Origin: Streptantibioticus ferralitis
GTDB taxonomy: Bacteria > Actinomycetota > Actinomycetes > Streptomycetales > Streptomycetaceae
Assembly (NCBI RefSeq): GCF_029223525.1
Contig: NZ_JARHTQ010000003.1
Span: 62,001-126,000, forward strand
Direction of reading: 5' to 3'
DNA length: 64,000 bases
A program made the position numbers and the translations under genes. Under the pieces are notes generated by a model. That model was not told the DNA's origin. It saw only the letters and a program-made list of their open reading frames with translations, and ran no database searches. This document shows positions 35,698-43,816 of the stretch, piece after piece (within the stretch, counting starts at the first letter, position 1; each line of letters opens with the position of its first letter).

Positions 35698-36300
35698 ATG
35701 CAGCGGCTCGTTCTCGCCACTCGCAACGCCAACAAGGTCTCCGAACTGCGGGCGATCCTCGCCGACGCGGGCCTGGACTTCGAACTCGTCGGCGCCGACG
35801 CCTACCCCGAGATCCCGGACACCGAGGAAACCGGTGTCACCTTCGCGGACAACGCGCTGCTGAAGGCGCACGCCCTCGCCCAGGGCACCGGCCTGCCCGC
35901 CATCGCCGACGACTCCGGCCTGTGCGTGGACGTCCTGGGCGGCGCCCCCGGTATCTTCTCAGCCCGCTGGGCCGGCCGGCACGGCGACGACCGGGCCAAT
36001 CTGCAGCTCCTGCTGGCCCAACTCGCCGACATCGACAGCGAACACCGCGGCGCCCACTTCGCCTGCGCCGCCGCCCTGGCCCTCCCCGACGGCACCGAAC
36101 ACGTCGTGGAAGGCCGGCTGGACGGCACCCTGCGCCACGCCCCCGAGGGCGCCGGCGGCTTCGGCTACGACCCCGTCCTCCAGCCCGACGGCGAGACCCG
36201 TACCTGCGCCGAGCTGACCCCCGAGGAGAAGAACGCGATCAGCCACCGCGGCAAGGCGTTCCGCGCCCTGATCCCCATCATCCGGGAAGAGCTGGGCTGA
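35698..36300 (+). CDS. rdgB: XTP/dITP diphosphatase (RdgB/HAM1)
   Basis: 200 aa. It hydrolyses non-canonical purine nucleotides (dITP, XTP) to keep them out of DNA and RNA. The fold starts at RLVLATRNANKVSEL, with the catalytic DDSGLCVDVLGGAPGIFSAR stretch near residue 70 and the substrate loop GFGYDPVLQP near 150; AISHRGKAFRAL closes the domain. ATG 35698 gives the standard length. The in-frame ATG 35686 overlaps the upstream stop (ATGA) and would add four residues; either is possible. Confidence 0.95.
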   Translation: MQRLVLATRNANKVSELRAILADAGLDFELVGADAYPEIPDTEETGVTFADNALLKAHALAQGTGLPAIADDSGLCVDVLGGAPGIFSARWAGRHGDDRANLQLLLAQLADIDSEHRGAHFACAAALALPDGTEHVVEGRLDGTLRHAPEGAGGFGYDPVLQPDGETRTCAELTPEEKNAISHRGKAFRALIPIIREELG

Positions 36301-36317
36301 ACGGCACGGACAGCGCG

Positions 36318-36355
36318 AAGGCCCGTCCCCAACCGAGCGGTGTGGGACGGGCCTT
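36318..36355. terminator. Bidirectional terminator between rdgB and tRNA-Leu
   Basis: A perfect 12-bp inverted repeat (36318-36329 with 36344-36355) with AAGGCC...GGCCTT ends lies between the rdgB stop and the 3' end of the minus-strand tRNA gene. Confidence 0.85.
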
Positions 36356-36363
36356 GACGTGTG

Positions 36364-36447
36364 TGCGGCCGGAGGGACTCGAACCCTCACGGGTGTTACC
36401 CCACTGGGACCTAAACCCAGCGTGACTGCCAGTTCCACCACGGCCGC
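36364..36447 (-). tRNA. tRNA-Leu (anticodon UAG)
   Basis: 84 nt. Acceptor arms GCGGCCG/CGGCCGC pair, with discriminator A. The anticodon stem CTGGG/CCCAG encloses TTTAGGT, anticodon TAG (UAG), which reads CUA and other CUN codons. The variable arm is long (GTGGGGTAACACCC), as in class II tRNAs. CCA is not encoded. Confidence 0.97.
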
Positions 36448-36520
36448 TTGTCGAACGCCATCGTACTGGTGGAAGCCGCGGTTCGGGTGACGGGGCCTGG
36501 CAAAGGTTGGTTTGCCGCGT

Positions 36521-36988
36521 TCAGACGCCGAGATCCTTGATGATCTTGGCTACGTGCCCGGTCGCCTTGACGTTGTACAGCGCGCGTTCGACCTTGCCCT
36601 GCTCGTCCACGATGACGGTCGAGCGGATGACGCCGGTCACGGTCTTCCCGTAGAGCTTCTTCTCGCCGAAGGCGCCGTATGCCTCCAGTACCTTCTTCTC
36701 CGGGTCGCCGACCAGGGTGACCCTGAGGTTCTCCTTTTCCCGGAACTTCGCCAGCTTTTCCGGCTTGTCGGGGGAGACGCCGATGACGTCGTAACCGGCG
36801 TCGGCGAGCAGGTCGAGGTTGTCGGTGAAGTCGCAGGCCTGCTTGGTGCATCCGGGGGTGAGGGCGGCCGGGTAGAAGTAGACGATGACCTTGCGGCCCT
36901 TGTGGTCGGCGAGGGAGATCCGGTTGCCGTCCGCGTCCGGCAGGGTGAAGGCGGGGGCGGTGTCACCGGGCGTCAGGCGCTCGCTCAT
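36521..36988 (-). CDS. bcp: Thioredoxin-dependent peroxiredoxin (BCP/PrxQ)
   Basis: 155 aa from ATG 36988, with GAGGAG upstream. Atypical 2-Cys peroxiredoxin reducing hydrogen and organic peroxides. The peroxidatic cysteine is C47 and the resolving one C52 in ALTPGCTKQACDF; the thioredoxin-fold motif KVIVYFYPAA precedes them and TFIVDEQG-type strand (STVIVDEQGKV) follows. Annotated extended forms beginning upstream would lack a ribosome-binding site. It is transcribed alone, with a divergent DUF3618 gene 171 nt away. Confidence 0.95.
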   Translation of the reverse strand: MSERLTPGDTAPAFTLPDADGNRISLADHKGRKVIVYFYPAALTPGCTKQACDFTDNLDLLADAGYDVIGVSPDKPEKLAKFREKENLRVTLVGDPEKKVLEAYGAFGEKKLYGKTVTGVIRSTVIVDEQGKVERALYNVKATGHVAKIIKDLGV

Positions 36989-37159
36989 GGCTGGGGCTCC
37001 TCGTCGTGTGCGGGCTCGGGGTTCGCTACCCGTTGAGCCTAATCGGGGTGCCAAGCAGCGCGCCGTAAGGGGAGCTGACACACTGATCGACAAAGGTATA
37101 TCGGTTGTTCGGTATCGGTTCGACTTTGCGATATCGGTCTAGGTGACGGAGGCGGCGCG

Positions 37160-37489
37160 GTGTCGGATGGCAGGACTCCCGCTCAGATCGAGGCGGACAT
37201 CGTCCGCAGGCGGCAGGAGCTCGCCGTGACGCTGGACGAGATCGGGGTGCGAGTGCACCCCAAGACCATCGTTGGCAACGCGTCGGCTTCGGTGCGCGAG
37301 AAGGTGGACCAGACCGCCGGACGTGCGTACGTGGCGGTGAACCGGGCGGTGACGGGGATCCGCGGCGAGCTGTTCTCCTCGGACGGCGCGCCGCGGCTGG
37401 AGCGCATCGTGCCGGTGGCGGTCGCGGCGGTGGCGCTGATCGTGGTGGTGTCCGGGCGGTCCTCCCGGCGCAAGCGCAAGCGCAAATAG
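37160..37489 (+). CDS. DUF3618 domain membrane-anchored protein
   Basis: 109 aa from GTG 37160. The DUF3618 signature AQIEADIVRRRQELAVTLDEI (residues 8-28, given here up to the length limit as IEADIVRRRQELAVTLDEI) predicts a helical hairpin domain. A single C-terminal membrane helix (VPVAVAAVALIVVVSG) and a positively charged tail (RRKRKRK) indicate a tail-anchored protein facing the cytoplasm. The family is abundant in actinobacteria, with proposed envelope or phage-shock-like roles but none proven. No operon partner is evident. Confidence 0.8.
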   Translation: MSDGRTPAQIEADIVRRRQELAVTLDEIGVRVHPKTIVGNASASVREKVDQTAGRAYVAVNRAVTGIRGELFSSDGAPRLERIVPVAVAAVALIVVVSGRSSRRKRKRK

Positions 37490-37578
37490 CGTGCGTTGGC
37501 CCGTCCTGTGCGGTACGTAGCGGCGCATCACGGGCGCCGGGGAGCCACACCCGCCGGACGCCAGGTAACGTCGTGCCC

Positions 37579-37953
37579 GTGAGCTCGAATACGTCCCTCG
37601 ACGGCGGTGCCGCGCGCGACGCGCGTACGCACGACAAGCTGCCCATCCGCATGCTGCACGACCGGGTGCTGGTACGCACCGACATCCCGGAGGGCGAGCG
37701 CCGCTCGTCCGGCGGCATCCTGATCCCGGCGACCGCAGCGGTCGGCCGTCGGCTGGCCTGGGCCGAGGTGGTCGCGGTGGGGCAGAACGTACGGACCGTG
37801 GAGGTCGGCGACCGGGTGCTTTTCGACCCGGAGGACCGCGCGGAGGTCGAGGTGCGCGGCGTGGGGTACGTGCTGATGCGCGAGCGTGATCTGCACGCGG
37901 TGGCCGCCGAGCGGCTGCAGGGCTCGGAGGACTCCACGGGCCTGTACCTGTAA
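37579..37953 (+). CDS. Solitary GroES-like (Cpn10) protein
   Basis: 124 aa from GTG 37579; a TAACGT -10 box (37566-37571) ends 7 nt upstream, which decides against GTG 37573. A 22-residue tail precedes a Cpn10 beta-barrel: PIRMLHDRVLVRTDIPEGE, then SSGGILIPATAAVGRRLAWA and VEVGDRVLFDPEDRAEVEV. The mobile-loop region (residues about 36-55) differs from standard GroES and ends in a 15-residue C-terminal tail. The canonical groES-groEL operon is not here, so this is a second co-chaperonin-like protein whose partner is unknown. It is syntenic in S. coelicolor. Confidence 0.8.
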   Translation: MSSNTSLDGGAARDARTHDKLPIRMLHDRVLVRTDIPEGERRSSGGILIPATAAVGRRLAWAEVVAVGQNVRTVEVGDRVLFDPEDRAEVEVRGVGYVLMRERDLHAVAAERLQGSEDSTGLYL

Positions 37954-38028
37954 GGCGTTGTCCGCGGGGAAGCGGGCGGTGACCGAGGTCACCGCCCGCT
38001 TTCTCATGTTTTGCTACGGTCGGTGGCA

Positions 38029-38069
38029 CCCGACGAGACGCGCCGTACCGGGCCCCGCAAAGACGACGC
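38029..38069 (+). ncRNA. Guanidine-III (ykkC-III) riboswitch
   Basis: The stretch CCCGACGAGACGCGCCGTACC then GGG...AAAGACGACGC follows the ykkC-III consensus (CCGGACGAGGTGCGCCGTACC then CGGTC...AAGACGGCGC). The P1 stem CCCG (38029-38032) pairs with CGGG (38049-38052). P2 GCGCCGT (38040-38046) pairs with ACGACGC (38063-38069) with one C-A mismatch, giving the expected pseudoknot. It lies 34 nt before the start of a SugE-type guanidinium exporter, the standard target. Confidence 0.88.
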
Positions 38070-38103
38070 ACCCCGTAGAGACATCCACCACGGAGGTGCC
38101 GTC

Positions 38104-38424
38104 ATGGCATGGGCGCTGTTGCTGCTTGCCGGTCTGTTCGAGGTCGCCTGGTCGATCGGCATGAAGTTCAGCGAGGGGTTCACCCGGCTGTGGCCGAGCC
38201 TGTTCACGGTGGCCGGGATCGCGGTGAGCATGGGCCTGCTGTCGCTCGCGGTACGACAGTTGCCGATCGGCACGGCCTACGGGATCTGGGTGGGCATCGG
38301 GGCGGTGGGCACGGCGGTGCTGGGCATGGTGCTGTTCCACGAGCCGGTCACCGCCGCCCGGGTCTTCTTCGTCTGCCTGCTGGTCGCGGCCGTGGTGGGC
38401 CTGGAAGCCACGTCCAGCCACTGA
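38104..38424 (+). CDS. sugE: SugE/Gdx-type small multidrug resistance transporter (guanidinium exporter)
   Basis: 106 aa with four membrane helices. The first contains the essential glutamate E13 (LLAGLFEVAWSIGMKFSEG); the G/A-W-x-I pattern and the later GTAYGIWVGIGAVGTAVLG belong to the Gdx subgroup rather than EmrE. It should export guanidinium by proton antiport as a dual-topology or paired-topology dimer. The riboswitch in front strongly supports that substrate. ATG 38104 is preceded by GGAGG. The gene stops 4 bp before the convergent PBP stop. Confidence 0.94.
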   Translation: MAWALLLLAGLFEVAWSIGMKFSEGFTRLWPSLFTVAGIAVSMGLLSLAVRQLPIGTAYGIWVGIGAVGTAVLGMVLFHEPVTAARVFFVCLLVAAVVGLEATSSH

Positions 38425-38428
38425 CCGG

Positions 38429-40831
38429 CTACGGCCCGAACGTGCCCGTGGTGCCGCTGGGCGTCCGGGTGGCGCCGGTGGTGCCGCCCGGTGTCCCGCT
38501 CGCGCCGCCGCCGGGGCTCGAGCCGCCCGAGCCCACGCCGTTCGTGGCGCCCGCCGTCGTACCGCCTGCCGCGCCCGTTGACGTGCCGCCGGAGGTGGGG
38601 CTGCCCGTGCCGCCGCCGCTGGGACCGCCGCCGCCGGTACCGCCGTCGGTACCGCTGGTCGTGCCCTGGTCGAGACCGCCGTTGAGCCCTCCGGTGACCG
38701 GGCTCATCTGCGGCGGTGACGGGGGCGGGGACTCGGGCGGGCCGCTGCCCGGTGGCTCGCTGCCCGGCGGACCGCTCTCCGTCGGCGGTCCGCCGCTCTC
38801 CGAGGGCGCGCCGCTCGGCGACGGGCTCGCGCCGCTTTGCAACTGCAGGTCGAAGTCCGGGACCGAGCCGCCCCGCTCGGCGGCCGCGGTGTAGTCCGCC
38901 CAGATCTGCGTCGGGAAGCCGCCGCCGTTGACCCGGTCGAGGCCGGTGGCGCCGTAGAGCTTCTCCTGCTGTCCGTTGTCGGAGTTCTGCCCCATCACGG
39001 CGACGACGGTCACCAGGTTCGGGGTGTAGCCCGCGAACCAGGCGGCCTTGTCCTCGTCCGCCGTACCGGTCTTGCCCGCCGCGGGGACCCCGGCGGCCTG
39101 CGCGGCGGTGCCGGTGCCGTCCGGGGCGTTGACCACGTTCTGCAGCATGGAGGTGGTGGTGTCGGCGGCCTCCCTGGGCACCGCCTGCCGGTGGTCGCGG
39201 CCCGGCAGGGGGACTGGGGAGCCGCCCTTCGTGACGCTGTTGACGAGCGTGTACGGGATGTACGTGCCGTGGTTGTCGAGCGTCGCGTACGCCTGCGCCA
39301 TGTCCAGCGGGCTGGCGGTCGCCACTCCGAGCGCGATCGACGGGTAGGCGCTCAAATCCGGTGTGCTGGAGGGGAGTCCGAGGCTTATGGCGGTGGACTT
39401 CACCTTGTCGGGGCCGACGTCCTCGGCCATCTGCGCGTAGACGGCGTTGACCGACTTGTTGGTCGCGGTGGAGACGGTGATGTTGCCGTAGTCGACGTCG
39501 TCCTCGTTGCTTGGTGCGTAGTTCACCGGGCCGTCGGAGCCCAGGACCTGGCGGTGGTTGGTGCCGTCGTAGACGGTGTTCGGGGTGATCGGCTGCTCGT
39601 CCTGCGTGGTGGAGTTGTTCTGCACCGCCGAGGCGAAGACGAACGGCTTGAAGGTCGAGCCCACCTGGTAGTCGCGGCGGGTGGCGTTGTTCACGTACTG
39701 CTTGGTGAAGTCGAGTCCGCCGTACATCGCGACCACGCCTCCGGTGCCCGGGTCGATGGAAACGCCGCCCGCCCGGACGAATTTGTCGGTCGGGTTGGCC
39801 GACGGGTCGAGTTTGCCCAGGAGTTGGTCCCGGGCGGCCTTGACGAACGCGTCCTCCCTGCGCTTGTCGATCGTGGTCGTGATGCGGTAGCCGCCCGCGG
39901 CGAGGGTCTGCTCGTCGATGATCTTGTTCTCGGTCAGGTAGTTCCTGACCGCTTCCACGAGATAGCCGCGCTGTCCGGAAAGGCCGGTGGTGGCCTTGGC
40001 CTTGCCCGGCATCGGGAAGGTCATCTTCGTCCGGTCCGACTCGTTCAGCCAGTGCTCCTTGACCATGCCGTCGAGTACGTAGTTCCAGCGGGCGACCGCC
40101 CGGTCCTTGTTCTGCGGGTCGGCGACCACGTCGAACGCGCTGGGCGCGTTGAGCAGCGAGGCGAGGTACGCGCCCTCGGCGGTGCTGAGTCTGCTGGCGT
40201 CCTTGCCGTAGTAGGCCTGGGCGGCGGCCTGGATCCCGTAGGCGTTGCGGCCGAAGTAGCTGGTGTTCAGATAGCCCTGGAGGATCTCCTCCTTGGACTC
40301 CTCGCGGTCGAGTTTGATCGCGATGAAGAACTCCTTGACCTTCCGGCTGACGGTCTGCTGCTGGTTGAGGTAGTAGTTCTTCACGTACTGCTGGGTGATG
40401 GTCGAGCCGGACTGGGTGCCCTTGCCGCTCACGGTGTTCCAGGCGGCCCGCAGTATCGCCCGCGGGGCGATCGCCGATTCGTGGTAGAAGCCGCGGTCCT
40501 CGGCGGCCAGCACCGCGTACTGGGTGCTTCTGGGAACCTGGCTCAACGGGATTTCCTCGCGGTTGACCGCTCCGCTGCGGGCGAGTTCGGTCTTTCCGTC
40601 CGAGTAGAGGTAGACATTGCTCTGCGCGGTCGCCATGGTGTTGGCGGCCGGGATCCTGACCAGCAGATAACCGGCGATGAACGCACCGCTCACCGCGATC
40701 AGGAACAGCAGCACGGCACCGAGCGTGAATCGCCAGGTGGGGACGAGGCGGCGCAGACCGGTCCGCTTGGTGCGCGGGGACCCGTCCCCCGCGCTGGTGC
40801 GCACTGGTCGCTCCGGCTGCTCGTCGCTCAT
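38429..40831 (-). CDS. Bifunctional class A penicillin-binding protein (transglycosylase/transpeptidase)
   Basis: 800 aa from ATG 40831 (AGGAG upstream); the much longer open frame on this strand runs through the divergent transporter genes and is not coding. One N-terminal membrane anchor (residues about 34-60). The glycosyltransferase domain has catalytic E111-D112 in AAEDRGFYHE and QQYVKNYYL near 148. The transpeptidase domain has S392-x-x-K395 (GSTFKPF), S460-V-N462 and K587-T-G (GKTGTADE). The last about 150 residues are Pro/Gly/Ser/Thr-rich and disordered, unusual in length. It synthesises and crosslinks peptidoglycan outside the membrane. Confidence 0.95.
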   Translation of the reverse strand: MSDEQPERPVRTSAGDGSPRTKRTGLRRLVPTWRFTLGAVLLFLIAVSGAFIAGYLLVRIPAANTMATAQSNVYLYSDGKTELARSGAVNREEIPLSQVPRSTQYAVLAAEDRGFYHESAIAPRAILRAAWNTVSGKGTQSGSTITQQYVKNYYLNQQQTVSRKVKEFFIAIKLDREESKEEILQGYLNTSYFGRNAYGIQAAAQAYYGKDASRLSTAEGAYLASLLNAPSAFDVVADPQNKDRAVARWNYVLDGMVKEHWLNESDRTKMTFPMPGKAKATTGLSGQRGYLVEAVRNYLTENKIIDEQTLAAGGYRITTTIDKRREDAFVKAARDQLLGKLDPSANPTDKFVRAGGVSIDPGTGGVVAMYGGLDFTKQYVNNATRRDYQVGSTFKPFVFASAVQNNSTTQDEQPITPNTVYDGTNHRQVLGSDGPVNYAPSNEDDVDYGNITVSTATNKSVNAVYAQMAEDVGPDKVKSTAISLGLPSSTPDLSAYPSIALGVATASPLDMAQAYATLDNHGTYIPYTLVNSVTKGGSPVPLPGRDHRQAVPREAADTTTSMLQNVVNAPDGTGTAAQAAGVPAAGKTGTADEDKAAWFAGYTPNLVTVVAVMGQNSDNGQQEKLYGATGLDRVNGGGFPTQIWADYTAAAERGGSVPDFDLQLQSGASPSPSGAPSESGGPPTESGPPGSEPPGSGPPESPPPSPPQMSPVTGGLNGGLDQGTTSGTDGGTGGGGPSGGGTGSPTSGGTSTGAAGGTTAGATNGVGSGGSSPGGGASGTPGGTTGATRTPSGTTGTFGP

Positions 40832-41164
40832 GTCTGTACGGACTCCTAGGCCGCCTTGGGGGTTGTGCCGTGGCGGAACGCTATGAAAAGGCGATGTACC
40901 GCGGGACACTTTCGCACCATCAGGCGCGACGCCAACGGCGGGCGCACCCAGATGACCATCCCACGGCCCGAACGGCTGTGTCGTTCCACTGGAACGGATG
41001 ACAAAACCTGTGGCTGCGGTCCAGCCCGCGCCCGTACACTGCGGGATTTCGGCCGGACGACGGGCTGACCGATGGTCAGGCGCGGGATCGGCCCGGGCCG
41101 GACATGGTTCGGCGGACGGTAAGGCGCGGTTCGGCGCACGGTCGGGTGATGGGAGTGCGGGGGC
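40832..41164. other. Divergent promoter region between the PBP and an ABC exporter operon
   Basis: 333 bp with no supported gene. The PBP ribosome-binding site (minus strand) is at the left end. Overlapping pieces such as CGGGC/GCCCG arms around 41060-41110 are not long enough to call a terminator. No recognisable regulator site was found. Confidence 0.4.
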
Positions 41165-41965
41165 ATGCGGTTGTACGCGGCCGTCGCCGTGCGCGGCTTC
41201 CGCCGGTACGCGACGTACCGGGTGGCCACCTTGGCCGGGGTGTTCACCAACACCGTCTTCGGCTTCATCGTCGCCTACACCTTCACCGCCCTGTGGAGCG
41301 TACGGCCGCGGCTGGGCGGCTACGACCTGCCGCACGCCGTGACGTTCGTCTGGCTCGGCCAGGCGCTGCTGATGACCACCGCGCTGCTCGGTGGCGGATT
41401 CGAGACCGAACTCGTGGAACGCATCCGGTCGGGCGACGTGGCGATCGACCTCTACCGGCCCGCCGATCTGCAGCTGTGGTGGCTGGCCAGCGACTTCGGG
41501 CGGGCCGCGTTCCATCTGATCGGGCGGGGCGTGCTGCCGATGGCCGCCGCCTCGGTGGTGTTCCGGCTCGCCTGGCCCGCCGAGGTGTCCACGTGGGTCT
41601 GCTTCCTGGTCTCCGTCGGGCTCGGTGTGCTGGTCAGTTTCGCCATTCGCTATCTGGTGGCGCTCACCAGCTTCTGGCTGCTCGACGGCGCGGGCGCGCT
41701 GCTGCTGGCCACCTTGCTGGCGACCTTCTTCTCCGGGATGGTGCTGCCGCTCACCGTCTTCCCCGGCTGGCTCGGCACCCTGGCCCGGGCGCTGCCGTGG
41801 TCGGCCCAGCTCCAGGTCCCCGCGGACGTCTTCCTCGGACGGCACCGCGGTACGGGGGAGCTGTGGGCGCTGGCCTTCCAGGCCGGGTGGGCGGCGGTGT
41901 TGCTGGGCGCCGGGCGACTGCTGCAGTCGGTGGCCACCCGCAAGGTGGTGGTGCAGGGTGGCTGA
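41165..41965 (+). CDS. ABC-2 family exporter permease (COG4587-like)
   Basis: 266 aa with about six membrane helices and no signal peptide. The N-terminal MRLYAAVAVRGFRRYATYR and the helix pair FIVAYTFTALW and VSVGLGVLVSFAIRYLVALTSF place it in the ABC-2 permease group exemplified by COG4587. ATG 41165 is used. It overlaps the next permease by 8 nt. Together with the second permease and the ATPase it forms a three-component exporter whose substrate is unknown; related systems are annotated as daunorubicin- or Nat-like exporters without biochemical support. Confidence 0.85.
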   Translation: MRLYAAVAVRGFRRYATYRVATLAGVFTNTVFGFIVAYTFTALWSVRPRLGGYDLPHAVTFVWLGQALLMTTALLGGGFETELVERIRSGDVAIDLYRPADLQLWWLASDFGRAAFHLIGRGVLPMAAASVVFRLAWPAEVSTWVCFLVSVGLGVLVSFAIRYLVALTSFWLLDGAGALLLATLLATFFSGMVLPLTVFPGWLGTLARALPWSAQLQVPADVFLGRHRGTGELWALAFQAGWAAVLLGAGRLLQSVATRKVVVQGG

Positions 41966-42830
41966 CGCCGAGTACCCGGTCGGCCGGCGGACCGCGCTGT
42001 TCGAACCCCGTGGGCGGACTGCCGCCGTACGTGACGGACTGCGCGGGTATCTGCTGATCGCGGGGATGTGGGTCCGCTCCACGGTGGTGTACCGCACCTC
42101 GTTCGTGCTGATGACGCTCGGCAACTTCGCCATGACCGCACTGGACTTCGCCGCGGTGGCGATCATCTTCGGGCACACCAGGGTCCTCGGCGGCTTCACG
42201 CTCACCGAGACGGCCTTCCTGTACGGGAGTTCGGGCGTCGCACTCGGTCTGGCGGACCTGGCGGTCGGCAGCATGGACGGGCTCGGGCGGCGGGTGCGGG
42301 ACGGCACGATGGACACCCTGCTGGTGCGTCCGGTACCGGTCTTCGCGCAGGCAGCGGCGGACCGCTTCGCGCTGCGGCGGCTGGGGCGGATCACCCAGGC
42401 GGCGGTGGTGCTCGGCTGGTCGATGACACGGCTGCACGTGGCGTGGACGGCGGTGAACGTACTGCTCGTTCCCGTGATGCTGCTCAGCGGTGCCGGGATA
42501 TTCGCCGCGGTCTTCACCACCGGAGCCGCCTTCCAGTTCTGGGCCACCGACGCGGCGGAGGTGCAGAACTCCTTCACCTACGGCGGCAACGCGCTCACCC
42601 AGTATCCGCCGACCGTGTTCGCGAAGGATCTGGTGCGCGGCGCCACCTTCGTCGTGCCGCTCGCCTTCGTCAACTGGATGCCCGCGCTGCACATCCTGGG
42701 CCGGGACAATCCGCTGCGCCTGCCCGGGTGGGTGGACTTCTGCTCGCCGCTGGTGGCGCTGGCGGTGTGCGCGCTGGCCGGGCTGGCCTGGCGGGCGGGC
42801 CTGCGGTCGTACCGAAGCACAGGGAGCTGA
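41958..42830 (+). CDS. ABC-2 family exporter permease (COG3694-like)
   Basis: 290 aa from GTG 41958, which overlaps the first permease by 8 nt. Six helices; the internal stretch GSMDGLGRRVRDGTMDTLLVRPV between helices 2 and 3 (written here as GRRVRDGTMDTLLVRPVPVF) is the conserved cytoplasmic coupling segment of COG3694 proteins. The late motif NALTQYPPTVFAKDLVRG is also characteristic. The longer frame upstream is a shadow. The heterodimer with the first permease should carry the export path. Confidence 0.87.
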   Translation: MADAEYPVGRRTALFEPRGRTAAVRDGLRGYLLIAGMWVRSTVVYRTSFVLMTLGNFAMTALDFAAVAIIFGHTRVLGGFTLTETAFLYGSSGVALGLADLAVGSMDGLGRRVRDGTMDTLLVRPVPVFAQAAADRFALRRLGRITQAAVVLGWSMTRLHVAWTAVNVLLVPVMLLSGAGIFAAVFTTGAAFQFWATDAAEVQNSFTYGGNALTQYPPTVFAKDLVRGATFVVPLAFVNWMPALHILGRDNPLRLPGWVDFCSPLVALAVCALAGLAWRAGLRSYRSTGS

Positions 42831-42834
42831 GCCC

Positions 42835-43812
42835 ATGGATACGTTGATCCAACTCGACGACGTGCGCAAGGTGTTCGAGGTGCGCCGCAGGGCCGGGCTG
42901 CTCCGGCGCGAACGCCGTACGGTGCGCGCCGTGGACGGACTGGACTTCGAGGTGGCGCATGGCGAGATGGTCGGCTACATCGGGCCGAACGGCGCGGGCA
43001 AGTCCACCACCATCAAGATGCTCACCGGGATCCTCGTGCCCAGCGGCGGACGGCTGCGCGTCGCGGGAGTCGACCCGTCCCGCGAACGCACCCGGCTGGC
43101 CCGCCGTATCGGCGTGGTCTTCGGCCAACGGACGACGCTGTGGTGGGATCTGCCGCTGCGCGACTCGTACGAGCTGGTGCGCCGCATCTACCGGATCCCG
43201 GACGCCCGTTACCGGGCGAACCTGGACGTGTGCGTCGAACTCCTCGATCTGACCGAGCTGTTGGACGTCCCCGTACGCCAGCTCTCGCTCGGCCAGCGGA
43301 TGCGCGCCGACATCGCGGCGGCCCTGCTGCACGATCCCGAGGTGCTCTACCTGGACGAGCCGACCATCGGCCTGGACGTCGTCAGCAAGGTGAAGGTCAG
43401 GGAGTTCCTGCGGCAGGTCAACAGCGAGCGGGGCACGACCGTACTGCTGACCACTCATGACCTCACGGACATCGAGCAGTTGTGCAAGCGCGTCATGGTC
43501 ATCGACCATGGACAGCTGGTCTACGACGGCGGCCTCGACGGCCTGCACGCGGCCGGCGAGAGCGAGCGCACCCTGGTGGTCGACTTCGACCGCGAACTGC
43601 CCCCGGTACGGATCACCGGCGCCCGATCGGTACGCACCGAGGGTCCGCGCCAGTGGCTGGCCTTCCCGGCATCCACCAGCGCGGCGCCCCTGGTGGCCGA
43701 ACTGGCCGCCCGTTACCCGCTGGTGGACCTATCGGTGCGGGAGCCCGCGATCGAGGACGTCATCGCCAGGATGTACGGGGGGCGGGGTGCGGCCGCGCTT
43801 TCCCGGGAGTGA
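42835..43812 (+). CDS. ABC exporter ATP-binding protein (COG4586-like)
   Basis: 325 aa from ATG 42835 (AGGGAG upstream). Walker A GPNGAGKSTT near residue 51, Q-loop GQRTTLWWDLPLRDS near 94, signature LSLGQRMRADIAAAL near 155 and Walker B VLYLDEPTIGLD near 178. The signature LSLGQ instead of LSGGQ is normal for this subgroup. A C-terminal regulatory domain of about 75 residues follows the H-loop (TTHDLTDIEQLCKRV). It powers the two preceding permeases. The gene is followed 4 bp later by a convergent lipase-like gene. Confidence 0.92.
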   Translation: MDTLIQLDDVRKVFEVRRRAGLLRRERRTVRAVDGLDFEVAHGEMVGYIGPNGAGKSTTIKMLTGILVPSGGRLRVAGVDPSRERTRLARRIGVVFGQRTTLWWDLPLRDSYELVRRIYRIPDARYRANLDVCVELLDLTELLDVPVRQLSLGQRMRADIAAALLHDPEVLYLDEPTIGLDVVSKVKVREFLRQVNSERGTTVLLTTHDLTDIEQLCKRVMVIDHGQLVYDGGLDGLHAAGESERTLVVDFDRELPPVRITGARSVRTEGPRQWLAFPASTSAAPLVAELAARYPLVDLSVREPAIEDVIARMYGGRGAAALSRE

Positions 43813-43816
43813 CCGT

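Noticed and set aside
38429-42577. Very long minus-strand open frame (1382 codons) covering the PBP and reaching into the ABC exporter genes
   Set aside because: Only 40831-38429 has PBP motifs; the rest is a high-GC antisense shadow of the exporter permeases and lacks family features.
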